From the NCBI GenBank assembly GCA_034437895.1, contig DAOTTO010000304.1:1-16293 (forward strand): a stretch of DNA of 16,293 bases, written 5' to 3'. Position numbers and translations under genes: made by a program. Below, in pieces: positions 6,047-12,709 of the stretch. The notes beneath the pieces are model-generated. The model made no database searches. It was not told where the DNA came from and saw only the letters and a program-made list of their open reading frames with translations. The number at the start of each line of letters is the position of its first letter. Within the stretch, counting starts at the first letter, position 1. Source of the stretch: JANRLJ01 sp034437895. Its GTDB lineage: Bacteria; Chloroflexota; Anaerolineae; Aggregatilineales; Phototrophicaceae.

Positions 6047-7036
6047 TCACCTATGCAAATGTACATTTTCTACCATTGATATCGCTGGTCTGGGCTGCGG
6101 TATCCATGTTGGTCCATCGATGTAGGGGATATCGTTTTCCCATAGCAGGCGATCGATCCGCATTAGCCGATCTGTCATCGCCGCGTCCCATGCGTGATAT
6201 ACAATATACTCAGTGCCATTTGCGCCTTCGACAAAGGAATTATGACCAGGGCCAATGACTTTACCCGGTAAAGAACGCATCAGTGGGCCGTTTAATTGAG
6301 CCGGACTGTGATATGGCCCTAGTGGATAATCGGCGACAACATATGCCACGCCATAATTGTCGTGTTCCCAAGCACCACCGCTGTAAAAGCAGTAATAACG
6401 CCCGTTGTGGATTCGTAAGGCTGCCCCTTCGATGGTGTGCCAGTCGTAGATTGCGCCATACATTGGACGCTGTGCCTGGAAAAGCTGCCAATCGGCGTGA
6501 GGACGCACGACAACTTGTGGTTGCCTTGCCAACGTAACCATATCAACCATCCTATCAACGACAATGCCTGTCCCAACCCGATAATCGCCTTCCAGAGTCA
6601 AAAAATCCCGCGCATAAAACAGATACCACTGTCCATCAGCATCACAAAAAGGATGCGCGTCAATCGTGAAAGGGTCATTGGGAGCCAAAATCAGGCCGCA
6701 ATCGGTGAATGGGCCGGTTGGCTGCGTGCTGGTGGCGACGCGTAGTTGATGATCGTGCCCATTGATGCCGCTGGCAGAGTAATACAGATAAAACACACCG
6801 TCATGAAGTGCCACTTCCGGTGCCCAAAATGCCTCTGCGCCGGGCAGGGGAGCCAATGCCCAACCACACCGTTCCCAATGCGTCAAATCAATCGAACGCA
6901 GCAGTGGAAATTGTTCGCCCGCTGCCGATGCAGGGCCAGTGCCATAGGCATAATAATGCCCGTTATGGCGCAGAACAAATGGATCAGCCATGTAATCGGG
7001 ATAGACCGGGTTCGTGTAGGTGGAAGATGATGACAT
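6047..7036 (-). CDS. Cytoplasmic GH43 glycoside hydrolase (arabinosidase/xylosidase-type)
   Basis: A five-bladed beta-propeller hydrolase of family GH43, whose members mostly remove arabinose or xylose from hemicellulose and arabinan fragments with inversion. The three catalytic carboxylates are in place: base Asp18 (MADPFV), pKa modulator Asp126 (TIDAHPF) and acid Glu203 (HTIEGAAL); His265 of GPGHNS matches the central metal-site histidine. The C-terminal RIDRLLW...DGPTWIPQP (residues 293-315) resembles the end of the secreted GH43 at 11577, so the two are likely related within the family. There is no signal peptide, so it should act on imported oligosaccharides. The ATG at 7036 follows TGAGG at 7042-7046. 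It is divergent from the regulator and shares its control region. Exact substrate cannot be read from the sequence. Confidence 0.9.
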   Translation of the reverse strand: MSSSSTYTNPVYPDYMADPFVLRHNGHYYAYGTGPASAAGEQFPLLRSIDLTHWERCGWALAPLPGAEAFWAPEVALHDGVFYLYYSASGINGHDHQLRVATSTQPTGPFTDCGLILAPNDPFTIDAHPFCDADGQWYLFYARDFLTLEGDYRVGTGIVVDRMVDMVTLARQPQVVVRPHADWQLFQAQRPMYGAIYDWHTIEGAALRIHNGRYYCFYSGGAWEHDNYGVAYVVADYPLGPYHSPAQLNGPLMRSLPGKVIGPGHNSFVEGANGTEYIVYHAWDAAMTDRLMRIDRLLWENDIPYIDGPTWIPQPRPAISMVENVHLHR

Positions 7037-7071
7037 AATGCCTCAATAGTGGTGCTGATTTGCCGCCGAAA

Positions 7072-7101
7072 AATATAGCGCACTTGCGCCGGAATGCACA
7101 A
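7072..7101 (-). promoter_or_regulatory. Sigma70-like promoter for the cytoplasmic GH43 gene
   Basis: On the minus strand TTGTGC (7101-7096) and TATATT (7077-7072) are separated by 18 bases. The spacer contains the GCGCA/TGCGC dyad. Its -35 box is only two bases from the -35 box of the opposing regulator promoter. Confidence 0.6.
7078..7089. promoter_or_regulatory. Dyad GCGCACTTGCGC, operator candidate
   Basis: Perfect inverted arms GCGCA and TGCGC around CT lie between the -35 and -10 boxes of the GH43 promoter. A protein here would block that promoter; the adjacent ArsR-like regulator is the natural candidate (inference). Confidence 0.5.
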
Positions 7102-7103
7102 TA

Positions 7104-7131
7104 TTGACAAAACTTTGGATCGTTATATAAT
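7104..7131 (+). promoter_or_regulatory. Strong sigma70-like promoter for the regulator/transport operon
   Basis: TTGACA (7104-7109) and TATAAT (7126-7131) both match consensus exactly, spaced by 16 bases. Transcription would begin near 7138, leaving a leader of about 140 bases before the regulator ATG at 7277. I recognise no riboswitch in that AT-rich leader. Confidence 0.7.
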
Positions 7132-7276
7132 GCAGGAAAATTACATTGATGCAGCTTTATATGTTGCACTTACTTTAGAATGACTATTCCTTATCGAATA
7201 TGATGGCTTTTGTGATCATTTTCGCAAAGTGAAACAGTAAAACCTGCTTAATATTACATTTTAGTGAAAAATCGTT

Positions 7277-8263
7277 ATGACGCAAGAACCATTAGATCAT
7301 TTAGAGACTGTTTCGCTTTCGGGGCGTGTCCTCACGATTAATTTGAGCCACGACTCGGAAGAAGTTGAGCAGATTCTTAAAGGGTTGGCTTCCGATAAGC
7401 GCATCGAGATTTTGCGCTATCTTGCCGGGCATAGTGGCAGCGTTAACGAAATCGCCGAAGCGCTGGATTTGCCCGCTTCTACCGCCACCATGCACATTAA
7501 TCTGCTGGAAAAAGCTGGCCTCATCCGCACTGAACTCAAACCTGCCAGTCGCGGCTTACAAAAAATTTGCTTCCGGCTGTATGACCAGATTGTGATGGCG
7601 CTGCCCGGCGGCGAACGTCCCTCTGAAAATACGGTGGATATTTCTATGCCTATTGGCGCGTATGTCGATTGTCGCGTTACGCCCACCTGCGGCCTAGCCA
7701 GTGAGACGGGCATTATCGGGCATTTTGACGACCCCGATACATTCTATGACCCAGAACGCTTTCGCGCCCAACTGCTGTGGTTCAAACAGGGCTACGTTGA
7801 ATATCGTTTTCCCAACCGCCTCCCCGCCAACGCCGAGCTGGAAAGCATCCAGATCAGCCTTGAGTTGTGTTCAGAGGCTCCCCTGAATAACGAAGATTGG
7901 CCTTCAGACATCACGTTATGGATGAATGAGACGGAAATCGGCACTTGGACGAGTCCCCGCGATTTCGGCGGCGAACATGGCAACCTCACGCCTGACTGGT
8001 GGGAGGAATGGAACTCACAGTATGGCCTTCTTAAAATGTGGAAAGTTACGCCGGAGGGCGCTTATGTCGATGGCATTCGCGTCTCTGCCGTCACTGTTGA
8101 CGCGCTCAACATTGGCAGCGGCGGCTTTATTTCGGTACGCATCGGCATTAAAGACAATGCCGTGAGGATTGGCGGGATTAACATCTTTGGTCGGCATTTT
8201 GGCAATTACCCGCAGGATATTGTGATGCGTATGCGGTTTCGTCCAGTTAATCACCATCCATAA
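7277..8263 (+). CDS. ArsR-type winged-helix regulator with large C-terminal domain
   Basis: Residues 27-100 form an ArsR-like winged helix: ILKGLASDKRIEILRYLAG (33-51), recognition region NEIAEALDLPASTATMHINL (57-76) and the wing (KPASRGLQKICFRLY). There is no metal-binding cysteine pair. Residues from about 113 form a long domain rich in Trp and Gly (DITLWMNETEIGTWTSPRDF; DWWEEWNSQYGLLKMWKV), which reads like a beta-rich fold and resembles uncharacterised regulators I recall beside sugar genes in Paenibacillus-like bacteria and Chloroflexota (COG4189-like; from memory). I infer that this domain senses a sugar or oligosaccharide and that the protein controls the divergent GH43 gene and its own operon. 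The RBS before ATG 7277 is weak (AGTGAAAA). The stop is followed 76 bases later by the sugar-binding protein. Confidence 0.85.
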   Translation: MTQEPLDHLETVSLSGRVLTINLSHDSEEVEQILKGLASDKRIEILRYLAGHSGSVNEIAEALDLPASTATMHINLLEKAGLIRTELKPASRGLQKICFRLYDQIVMALPGGERPSENTVDISMPIGAYVDCRVTPTCGLASETGIIGHFDDPDTFYDPERFRAQLLWFKQGYVEYRFPNRLPANAELESIQISLELCSEAPLNNEDWPSDITLWMNETEIGTWTSPRDFGGEHGNLTPDWWEEWNSQYGLLKMWKVTPEGAYVDGIRVSAVTVDALNIGSGGFISVRIGIKDNAVRIGGINIFGRHFGNYPQDIVMRMRFRPVNHHP

Positions 8264-8285
8264 AGGAGAAGCCTATTTTTTGACG

Positions 8286-8314
8286 TTGATAAAGAACAAT
8301 CAATGATTGATAAA
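8286..8314 (+). promoter_or_regulatory. Possible internal promoter with palindrome before sugar-binding protein gene
   Basis: TTGATA (8286-8291) and GATAAA (8309-8314) are spaced by 17 bases. The palindrome ATCAATGATTGAT (8299-8311) covers the spacer and part of the -10, so it could be an operator for separate induction of the transport genes. Transcription would begin just before the strong RBS at 8324-8332. Confidence 0.4.
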
Positions 8315-8339
8315 TGCTTGTTTAAAGGAGAAAGTCAAA

Positions 8340-9623
8340 ATGTTCAAACGTACTCTCGTTTTAGTTCTTGTCGTACTGCTCGCACTGATTGCTGCCCCTA
8401 CCATCGCTCAGGATGCGGCTGAACTTCCTGCCGATTGTGGCAGCGTGAGTCTTGAATACTGGAACCCATTTACCGGACCTGACGGCCCATTCATGGGTGA
8501 GCTTGTCAACGCCTTCAATGACTCCCAAGATAACATTGACGTGACGATGACCACCCAGAGCGAATATTACACCCAACTTAGTACTGCCGCCGCCTCTGGT
8601 TCTTTGCCTGACGTTGCTATTGTTCATGCTGACCAAATCGCAACACAGGTCTACCGTAATGTCCTGCGCCCCATCGACGCTGTTGTCGAAGAAACTGGGA
8701 TTAACGGTGACGATTTCCCCGAAGCCGTATGGAATGCGGGCGAAGTGAATGGCTCACGTTATTCTATTCCGCTTGATATTCATCCGATGACGATGTTTGT
8801 GAATATGGACTTGCTCACAGAAGCGGGTATTGATGCAGCACCCACTACCCCTGAAGAATTTGCCGCCGCCGCAGCCGCGCTGACCAGTGGCGACAACAAC
8901 GGTTTCATGCTAACAACCGGCTTCCCGATTAGCCAGATTTTCGAAATGCTGCTGTTTCAATTTGGCGGCACATCCTTTAATGAAGATGGTACAGAAGCCG
9001 CTTGGAACAGCGAAGCCGGTGTGCTAGCAGCACAATGGCTTTTGGATGCACAGGCTAGCTATTCGCAGCCTAATCTGGAAGTGGATGCTGAGCTAAATTC
9101 CTTCAAAGGCGGAACTGTTGGCATGATCTGGAACGGCATCTGGCAGACCACTAATGTCACAGGTGAAGGCGTTTTCTTTAATGGCGTTGCAACATCTGTA
9201 CCCCAAGTCGGTACTCAGATGGCAGTGTGGGCAGGTTCGCATCAATTAACCTTGCCAACCCAAGCCGATGAAGACCCATGCCGTGACACCGCAGCAGGCA
9301 TTTTTATCCGCTATTTGCTCGACAACTCCATCACCTGGGCGCAAGCGGGTCAGCTTCCTGCCAATAACGTTGTTCGTGAAAGTGAAGCATTTGCGGAAGT
9401 TCATCCTCAGGTTGATATTGCGGCTGGTTCGGCGGACTATGTATTCTTCCCACCCTCCGTTCCCGGCATCACCGATGCGTATGGTCCGTTGGGTGAAGCC
9501 ATCAGTGCTTTGCTCTCTGGTAATGCAACCGATATACAGGCCGAGCTAGACAATGCAGCAGAACGCGCTAACCAGATTCTTGAACAAAATCGCGAAACAT
9601 ACGGCGACGCACCCCAAGGCTAA
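8340..9623 (+). CDS. Sugar ABC transporter substrate-binding protein (CUT1 family)
   Basis: Binds an oligosaccharide outside the membrane and delivers it to the two permeases encoded next. Residues 1-23 are a signal peptide (MFKRTLVLVLVV...) likely cleaved before QD; no lipobox cysteine. The mature part has family-1 solute-binding features: VSLEYWNPFTGPDGPFMGEL (36-55) with the first strand and aromatic contact, then a SGSLPDVAIVHADQ stretch and an IPLDIHPMTMFVNMDLL hinge segment typical of MalE-like proteins. I chose ATG 8340 over an upstream in-frame alternative (8307) because AAAGGAGAA at 8324-8332 is correctly placed and the signal peptide begins there. The mature length of about 400 residues is normal. 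Neighbouring GH43/GH2 genes suggest arabinose- or xylose-containing oligosaccharides (inference). Confidence 0.93.
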   Translation: MFKRTLVLVLVVLLALIAAPTIAQDAAELPADCGSVSLEYWNPFTGPDGPFMGELVNAFNDSQDNIDVTMTTQSEYYTQLSTAAASGSLPDVAIVHADQIATQVYRNVLRPIDAVVEETGINGDDFPEAVWNAGEVNGSRYSIPLDIHPMTMFVNMDLLTEAGIDAAPTTPEEFAAAAAALTSGDNNGFMLTTGFPISQIFEMLLFQFGGTSFNEDGTEAAWNSEAGVLAAQWLLDAQASYSQPNLEVDAELNSFKGGTVGMIWNGIWQTTNVTGEGVFFNGVATSVPQVGTQMAVWAGSHQLTLPTQADEDPCRDTAAGIFIRYLLDNSITWAQAGQLPANNVVRESEAFAEVHPQVDIAAGSADYVFFPPSVPGITDAYGPLGEAISALLSGNATDIQAELDNAAERANQILEQNRETYGDAPQG

Positions 9624-9640
9624 TTTCGTAAAGTAGCCAA

Positions 9641-9672
9641 CAACGGTTGAAGTCACTGGATTTCAACCGTTG
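9641..9672 (+). promoter_or_regulatory. Strong hairpin after the sugar-binding protein gene
   Basis: CAACGGTTGAA (9641-9651) and TTCAACCGTTG (9662-9672) form a perfect 11-base stem with a 10-base loop, 17 bases after the stop. No immediate T-run follows (CCTCGCTTTAT), so partial termination or mRNA 3' protection, raising binding protein over permeases, is more likely than full termination. Confidence 0.65.
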
Positions 9673-9730
9673 CCTCGCTTTATAAAAGTAAAGTTTTTGT
9701 ATCTTATAAATGCAGGCGAAAGGGAGAATC

Positions 9731-10675
9731 ATGACGGTCAGCACAAAAGAAATAGCTGCTGCGATGCCTGTACAAGGCCGAAAGGTTCGCTTTGATTGGG
9801 TGCCTTATTTATTTATTTTGCCGCACTTCCTCTTTTTTGTCGTTTTTGCCGCCTTTCCTTTCTTCTTAGGTCTCTTTATCAGCTTTTTTGAGTATGATAT
9901 TTTACGACCTGAAGCGACCCAATTTGTCGGTCTTAAAAATTATCTCAGTCTGTTTACACGCGGCACAGTTGAATTTCCGGTTTTTTGGAACGCGCTGATT
10001 AACACGATTGAATTTGTGCTGATGAGTGTGCCTTTTCTCGTGATTATCCCGTTGTTTCTGGCCCTACTGCTGAATACCAATCTGTCGGGGAAAAATGTCT
10101 ATCGTGCGATTTACTTTGCCCCTTGGGTTATGTCATCGGCAGTTATTGGCTTGCTTGGTTTCTGGATTTTCCAAAGTCAGGGCGGCTTGTTGAATTATTA
10201 CCTAAAAGATTTAGGGATTGATACGCCGCGCTGGCTGTCGTCTATGCCCTGGGCGTGGGTTTCGATCTTAATCGTTACTGTGTGGTGGACGAGCGGCTTC
10301 AATATGATTATCATTTTGGCTGCTTTACAGAATATCCCGGCAACGCTGTATGAGGCAGCCTCGATTGACGGGGCATCGTGGTGGCAGCGTTTCCGTTACG
10401 TCACTATCCCTCAGTTACGCCCCGTATTGGTGTTTATAGTTATCATCACAATCATCGCCTCATTTAATCTTTTTGCTCAACCTTTATTTATGACCAACGG
10501 CGGACCGGCACAATCCGGCGGCGGCGGTTCGACAGAGCCGATTATGCTGCGAATCTATAACGAAGGCTTCGTGCGTAACCGGATGGGCAGCGGTGCGGCA
10601 ATGTCGTTTGTCGTCGCTTTGATTATGATTTTTGTTTCATATTTTAACTTCCGCCTTTTTAGAACACGCGAATAG
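9731..10675 (+). CDS. Sugar ABC transporter permease, MalF type
   Basis: One of the two membrane subunits of the CUT1 importer. About six membrane segments are visible: 24-50, 88-115, 128-148, 175-200, 231-250 and 287-306. The EAA loop EAASIDGASWWQRFRYVTIP (208-227) contacts the ATPase. An upstream in-frame ATG (9710) exists, but GGGAG at 9722-9726 points to ATG 9731, giving 314 residues. There is a long glycine-rich insert (NGGPAQSGGGGSTEP) before the last helix, normal for this family. Sixteen bases separate it from the next permease. Confidence 0.92.
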   Translation: MTVSTKEIAAAMPVQGRKVRFDWVPYLFILPHFLFFVVFAAFPFFLGLFISFFEYDILRPEATQFVGLKNYLSLFTRGTVEFPVFWNALINTIEFVLMSVPFLVIIPLFLALLLNTNLSGKNVYRAIYFAPWVMSSAVIGLLGFWIFQSQGGLLNYYLKDLGIDTPRWLSSMPWAWVSILIVTVWWTSGFNMIIILAALQNIPATLYEAASIDGASWWQRFRYVTIPQLRPVLVFIVIITIIASFNLFAQPLFMTNGGPAQSGGGGSTEPIMLRIYNEGFVRNRMGSGAAMSFVVALIMIFVSYFNFRLFRTRE

Positions 10676-10691
10676 ATGAGGGGATGATCGC

Positions 10692-11573
10692 ATGACCACT
10701 ATAAATGAACCAAACGTTGTTCAGCGTGTATCCCGCGATTGGCAGCAGAGCCATCGCTTCCAGCGAATCATCCTCTACGCAGTGCTGACCGCAATTGCCC
10801 TGCTAGTCATCTTGCCTTTGCTGTGGATGCTTTCAACATCTTTAAAACCCAAATCGGAATGGTTCCTGCCTCAAATTTACTGGATTCCGAGAACGTTTAC
10901 GTGGAATAATTACCAAAAAATTCTGGATAATGACAGTCTGCCAATTGCGCGCTGGTTTTTTAACAGCATTTTTGTCTCTTCAACGGTCACTGTGTTGATT
11001 CTGATTATTGATTCAACAGCGGCCTATGCATATGCCCGTATGGAATTTAAGGGAAAGCGTATGCTGTTTGGGCTTTTGCTGGCGACCCTTTTTCTGCCCG
11101 GCATTATGTTCCTTGTGCCTAATTTCCTGACCGTTACAAAACTAGGACTGCTCAATAATTATGCCGGGGTAATCGTGCCGGGACTTGCTGGCGTATTCGG
11201 CGTTTTCTTTATGCGGCAGTTCTTTGAATCGCTGCCTAAAGAGCTGGAAGAAGCCGCCTATATCGACGGTGCGACCCGTGTGGAGACATTTTTGTACATC
11301 GCCCTGCCTCTGGCAAAACCAGCCTTAGCAACGCTTGGCATTATCACATTTCTCGCTTCATGGAATGATTTTCTGTGGCCTCTGCTGGTGCTTAAAGATC
11401 GGGAACTGCTCACGCTTCCTCCCGGTTTGCGGACGCTGCAAGGCGCTTATACATCTGAGTATGGTCAGATGATGGCTGGTGCGGTAATTACATCTATTCC
11501 GGTGCTTTTCCTTTATATCCTCTTGCAGCGTTATATCGTGGAAAGCGTTCAGACGACAGGACTGAAAGGCTAG
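10692..11573 (+). CDS. Sugar ABC transporter permease, MalG type
   Basis: The second membrane subunit of the CUT1 importer, 293 residues. A first helix (26-48) is followed by the MalG-family marker LSTSLKPKSEW (47-57) and further membrane segments near 95-112, 126-147, 157-175, 209-231 and 261-280. The EAA loop is EEAAYIDGATRVETFLYIALP (186-206). The RBS GAGGGG (10679-10684) precedes ATG 10692. No ATPase gene follows; the operon continues three bases later with a secreted GH43. The importer must therefore borrow an ATPase such as an MsmX/UgpC-like protein encoded elsewhere. Confidence 0.92.
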   Translation: MTTINEPNVVQRVSRDWQQSHRFQRIILYAVLTAIALLVILPLLWMLSTSLKPKSEWFLPQIYWIPRTFTWNNYQKILDNDSLPIARWFFNSIFVSSTVTVLILIIDSTAAYAYARMEFKGKRMLFGLLLATLFLPGIMFLVPNFLTVTKLGLLNNYAGVIVPGLAGVFGVFFMRQFFESLPKELEEAAYIDGATRVETFLYIALPLAKPALATLGIITFLASWNDFLWPLLVLKDRELLTLPPGLRTLQGAYTSEYGQMMAGAVITSIPVLFLYILLQRYIVESVQTTGLKG

Positions 11574-11576
11574 ATT

Positions 11577-12614
11577 ATGAAACTTCTGCGGCGGTACTCT
11601 CCGCGTACTTCATTTGCATTTCTTTTAATCGCTTTAATTCTGTTAGGGATTAATGTGTCTGCACAATCTACAGATCTCATGCTGCAAAACCCGGTTATCA
11701 ATGCCAATTTCCCCGATCCGTTTATTTTGAAGGTCGAGGATACGTATTACGCTTATTCGACGAACTCTAACAGCCGTAATGTGCCAGTTGCCACTTCAAC
11801 CGATCTCGTCAATTGGGATATGGGTCGCGATGCGCTGCCCTCACTGCCCAGTTGGGCGAACTTGAGGGGTGGCTATGTATGGGCACCGGAAGTGCTGCGG
11901 ATAGGCGAACAATATTTGCTGTATTTCACCGCCCGCGACAAAACTTCTGATCTACAGTGCATTGGTCTGGCAATCAGTGATGCCCCCGAAGGGCCATTTC
12001 GAGATCACAGCGATACGCCGTTCATCTGTCAGTCAGATGAGGGCGGTTCAATTGATGCCAGTCCTTTCCGTGACGAGGACGGTAAGCTTTACCTGTATTG
12101 GAAGAACGACGGCAACTGCTGCATGATGGCAACCTATCTCTATGCACAAGAGCTTACGCCAGATGGAACGGGTTTGGTGGGCGAACCCGTCCGGCTGATT
12201 CGCAATGACCAACCCTGGCAAGGCCCGGTTGTTGAAGCACCTACCATGTGGCGGCGAGGTGATCAGTATTATCTCTTTTACTCCGGCAATGTCTATGCGG
12301 GTGAAGCGTATGCAATCGGCTATGCGGTTTGTGAAACCCCGCTTGGTCCCTGCGAAGATGCTGAAGAAAGTCCTATTCTTTCAAGCGATATGGAAAGCCA
12401 GCCGCTCATCGTTGGGCCAGGACATCAAACGATTTTAATGGATGAAGCTGGAGAAACCTGGCTCATTTACCATGTGTGGCAAGTGACCAGCGGCGGCTCC
12501 TTGACGAACAACCGCCAGGTGTGGATGGATCGTCTGGTGTGGATTGATGATCGTCCCAGGGTAGAGGGGCCGACTCGTGATCCGCAGCCTGCGCCTGTGA
12601 CACAAGGACAATAG
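11577..12614 (+). CDS. Secreted GH43 glycoside hydrolase (arabinanase/arabinofuranosidase-type)
   Basis: Residues 1-29 form a signal peptide ending VSA before QS, so the enzyme acts outside the membrane. The catalytic triad of GH43 is intact: base Asp47 (NFPDPFI), pKa modulator Asp160 (SIDASPF) and acid Glu220 (VVEAPTM); His283 in GPGHQT occupies the metal-site position. Cys181-Cys182 and other cysteines (128, 151, 252, 259) may form disulfides in the exported protein, unlike the cytoplasmic paralogue. The C-terminal DRLVW...EGPTRDPQP matches the type seen in the cytoplasmic GH43. It begins three bases after the MalG-type permease gene, so it is co-expressed with the importer; its products are probably the imported oligosaccharides. 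Whether it is an endo-arabinanase, arabinofuranosidase or xylosidase is not determinable here. Confidence 0.92.
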   Translation: MKLLRRYSPRTSFAFLLIALILLGINVSAQSTDLMLQNPVINANFPDPFILKVEDTYYAYSTNSNSRNVPVATSTDLVNWDMGRDALPSLPSWANLRGGYVWAPEVLRIGEQYLLYFTARDKTSDLQCIGLAISDAPEGPFRDHSDTPFICQSDEGGSIDASPFRDEDGKLYLYWKNDGNCCMMATYLYAQELTPDGTGLVGEPVRLIRNDQPWQGPVVEAPTMWRRGDQYYLFYSGNVYAGEAYAIGYAVCETPLGPCEDAEESPILSSDMESQPLIVGPGHQTILMDEAGETWLIYHVWQVTSGGSLTNNRQVWMDRLVWIDDRPRVEGPTRDPQPAPVTQGQ

Positions 12615-12634
12615 GGCAATTCAATCGCCTGATT

Positions 12635-12686
12635 CCTCAGCCGTATCTCGCGATAGTAGGAATAATTTCGGCTGAGGTCTTATTTT
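12635..12686 (+). terminator. Rho-independent terminator or attenuator between GH43 and GH2 genes
   Basis: CCTCAGCCG (12635-12643) pairs perfectly with CGGCTGAGG (12669-12677), with a smaller hairpin TATC-TCGC-GATA (12644-12655) inside the loop, and is followed by the T-rich TCTTATTTT (12678-12686). It should reduce transcription into GH2. No separate promoter for GH2 is evident, so readthrough is likely. Confidence 0.6.
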
Positions 12687-12709
12687 AACGCTGAAAAAAG
12701 GAACGATTG

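Noticed and set aside
6746..7038. Plus-strand frames opposite the cytoplasmic GH43 gene
   Set aside because: Antisense shadows of a gene with an intact catalytic triad.
7132..7276. Riboswitch in the regulator leader
   Set aside because: Leader is AT-rich with no recognisable aptamer core or terminator/anti-terminator pair.
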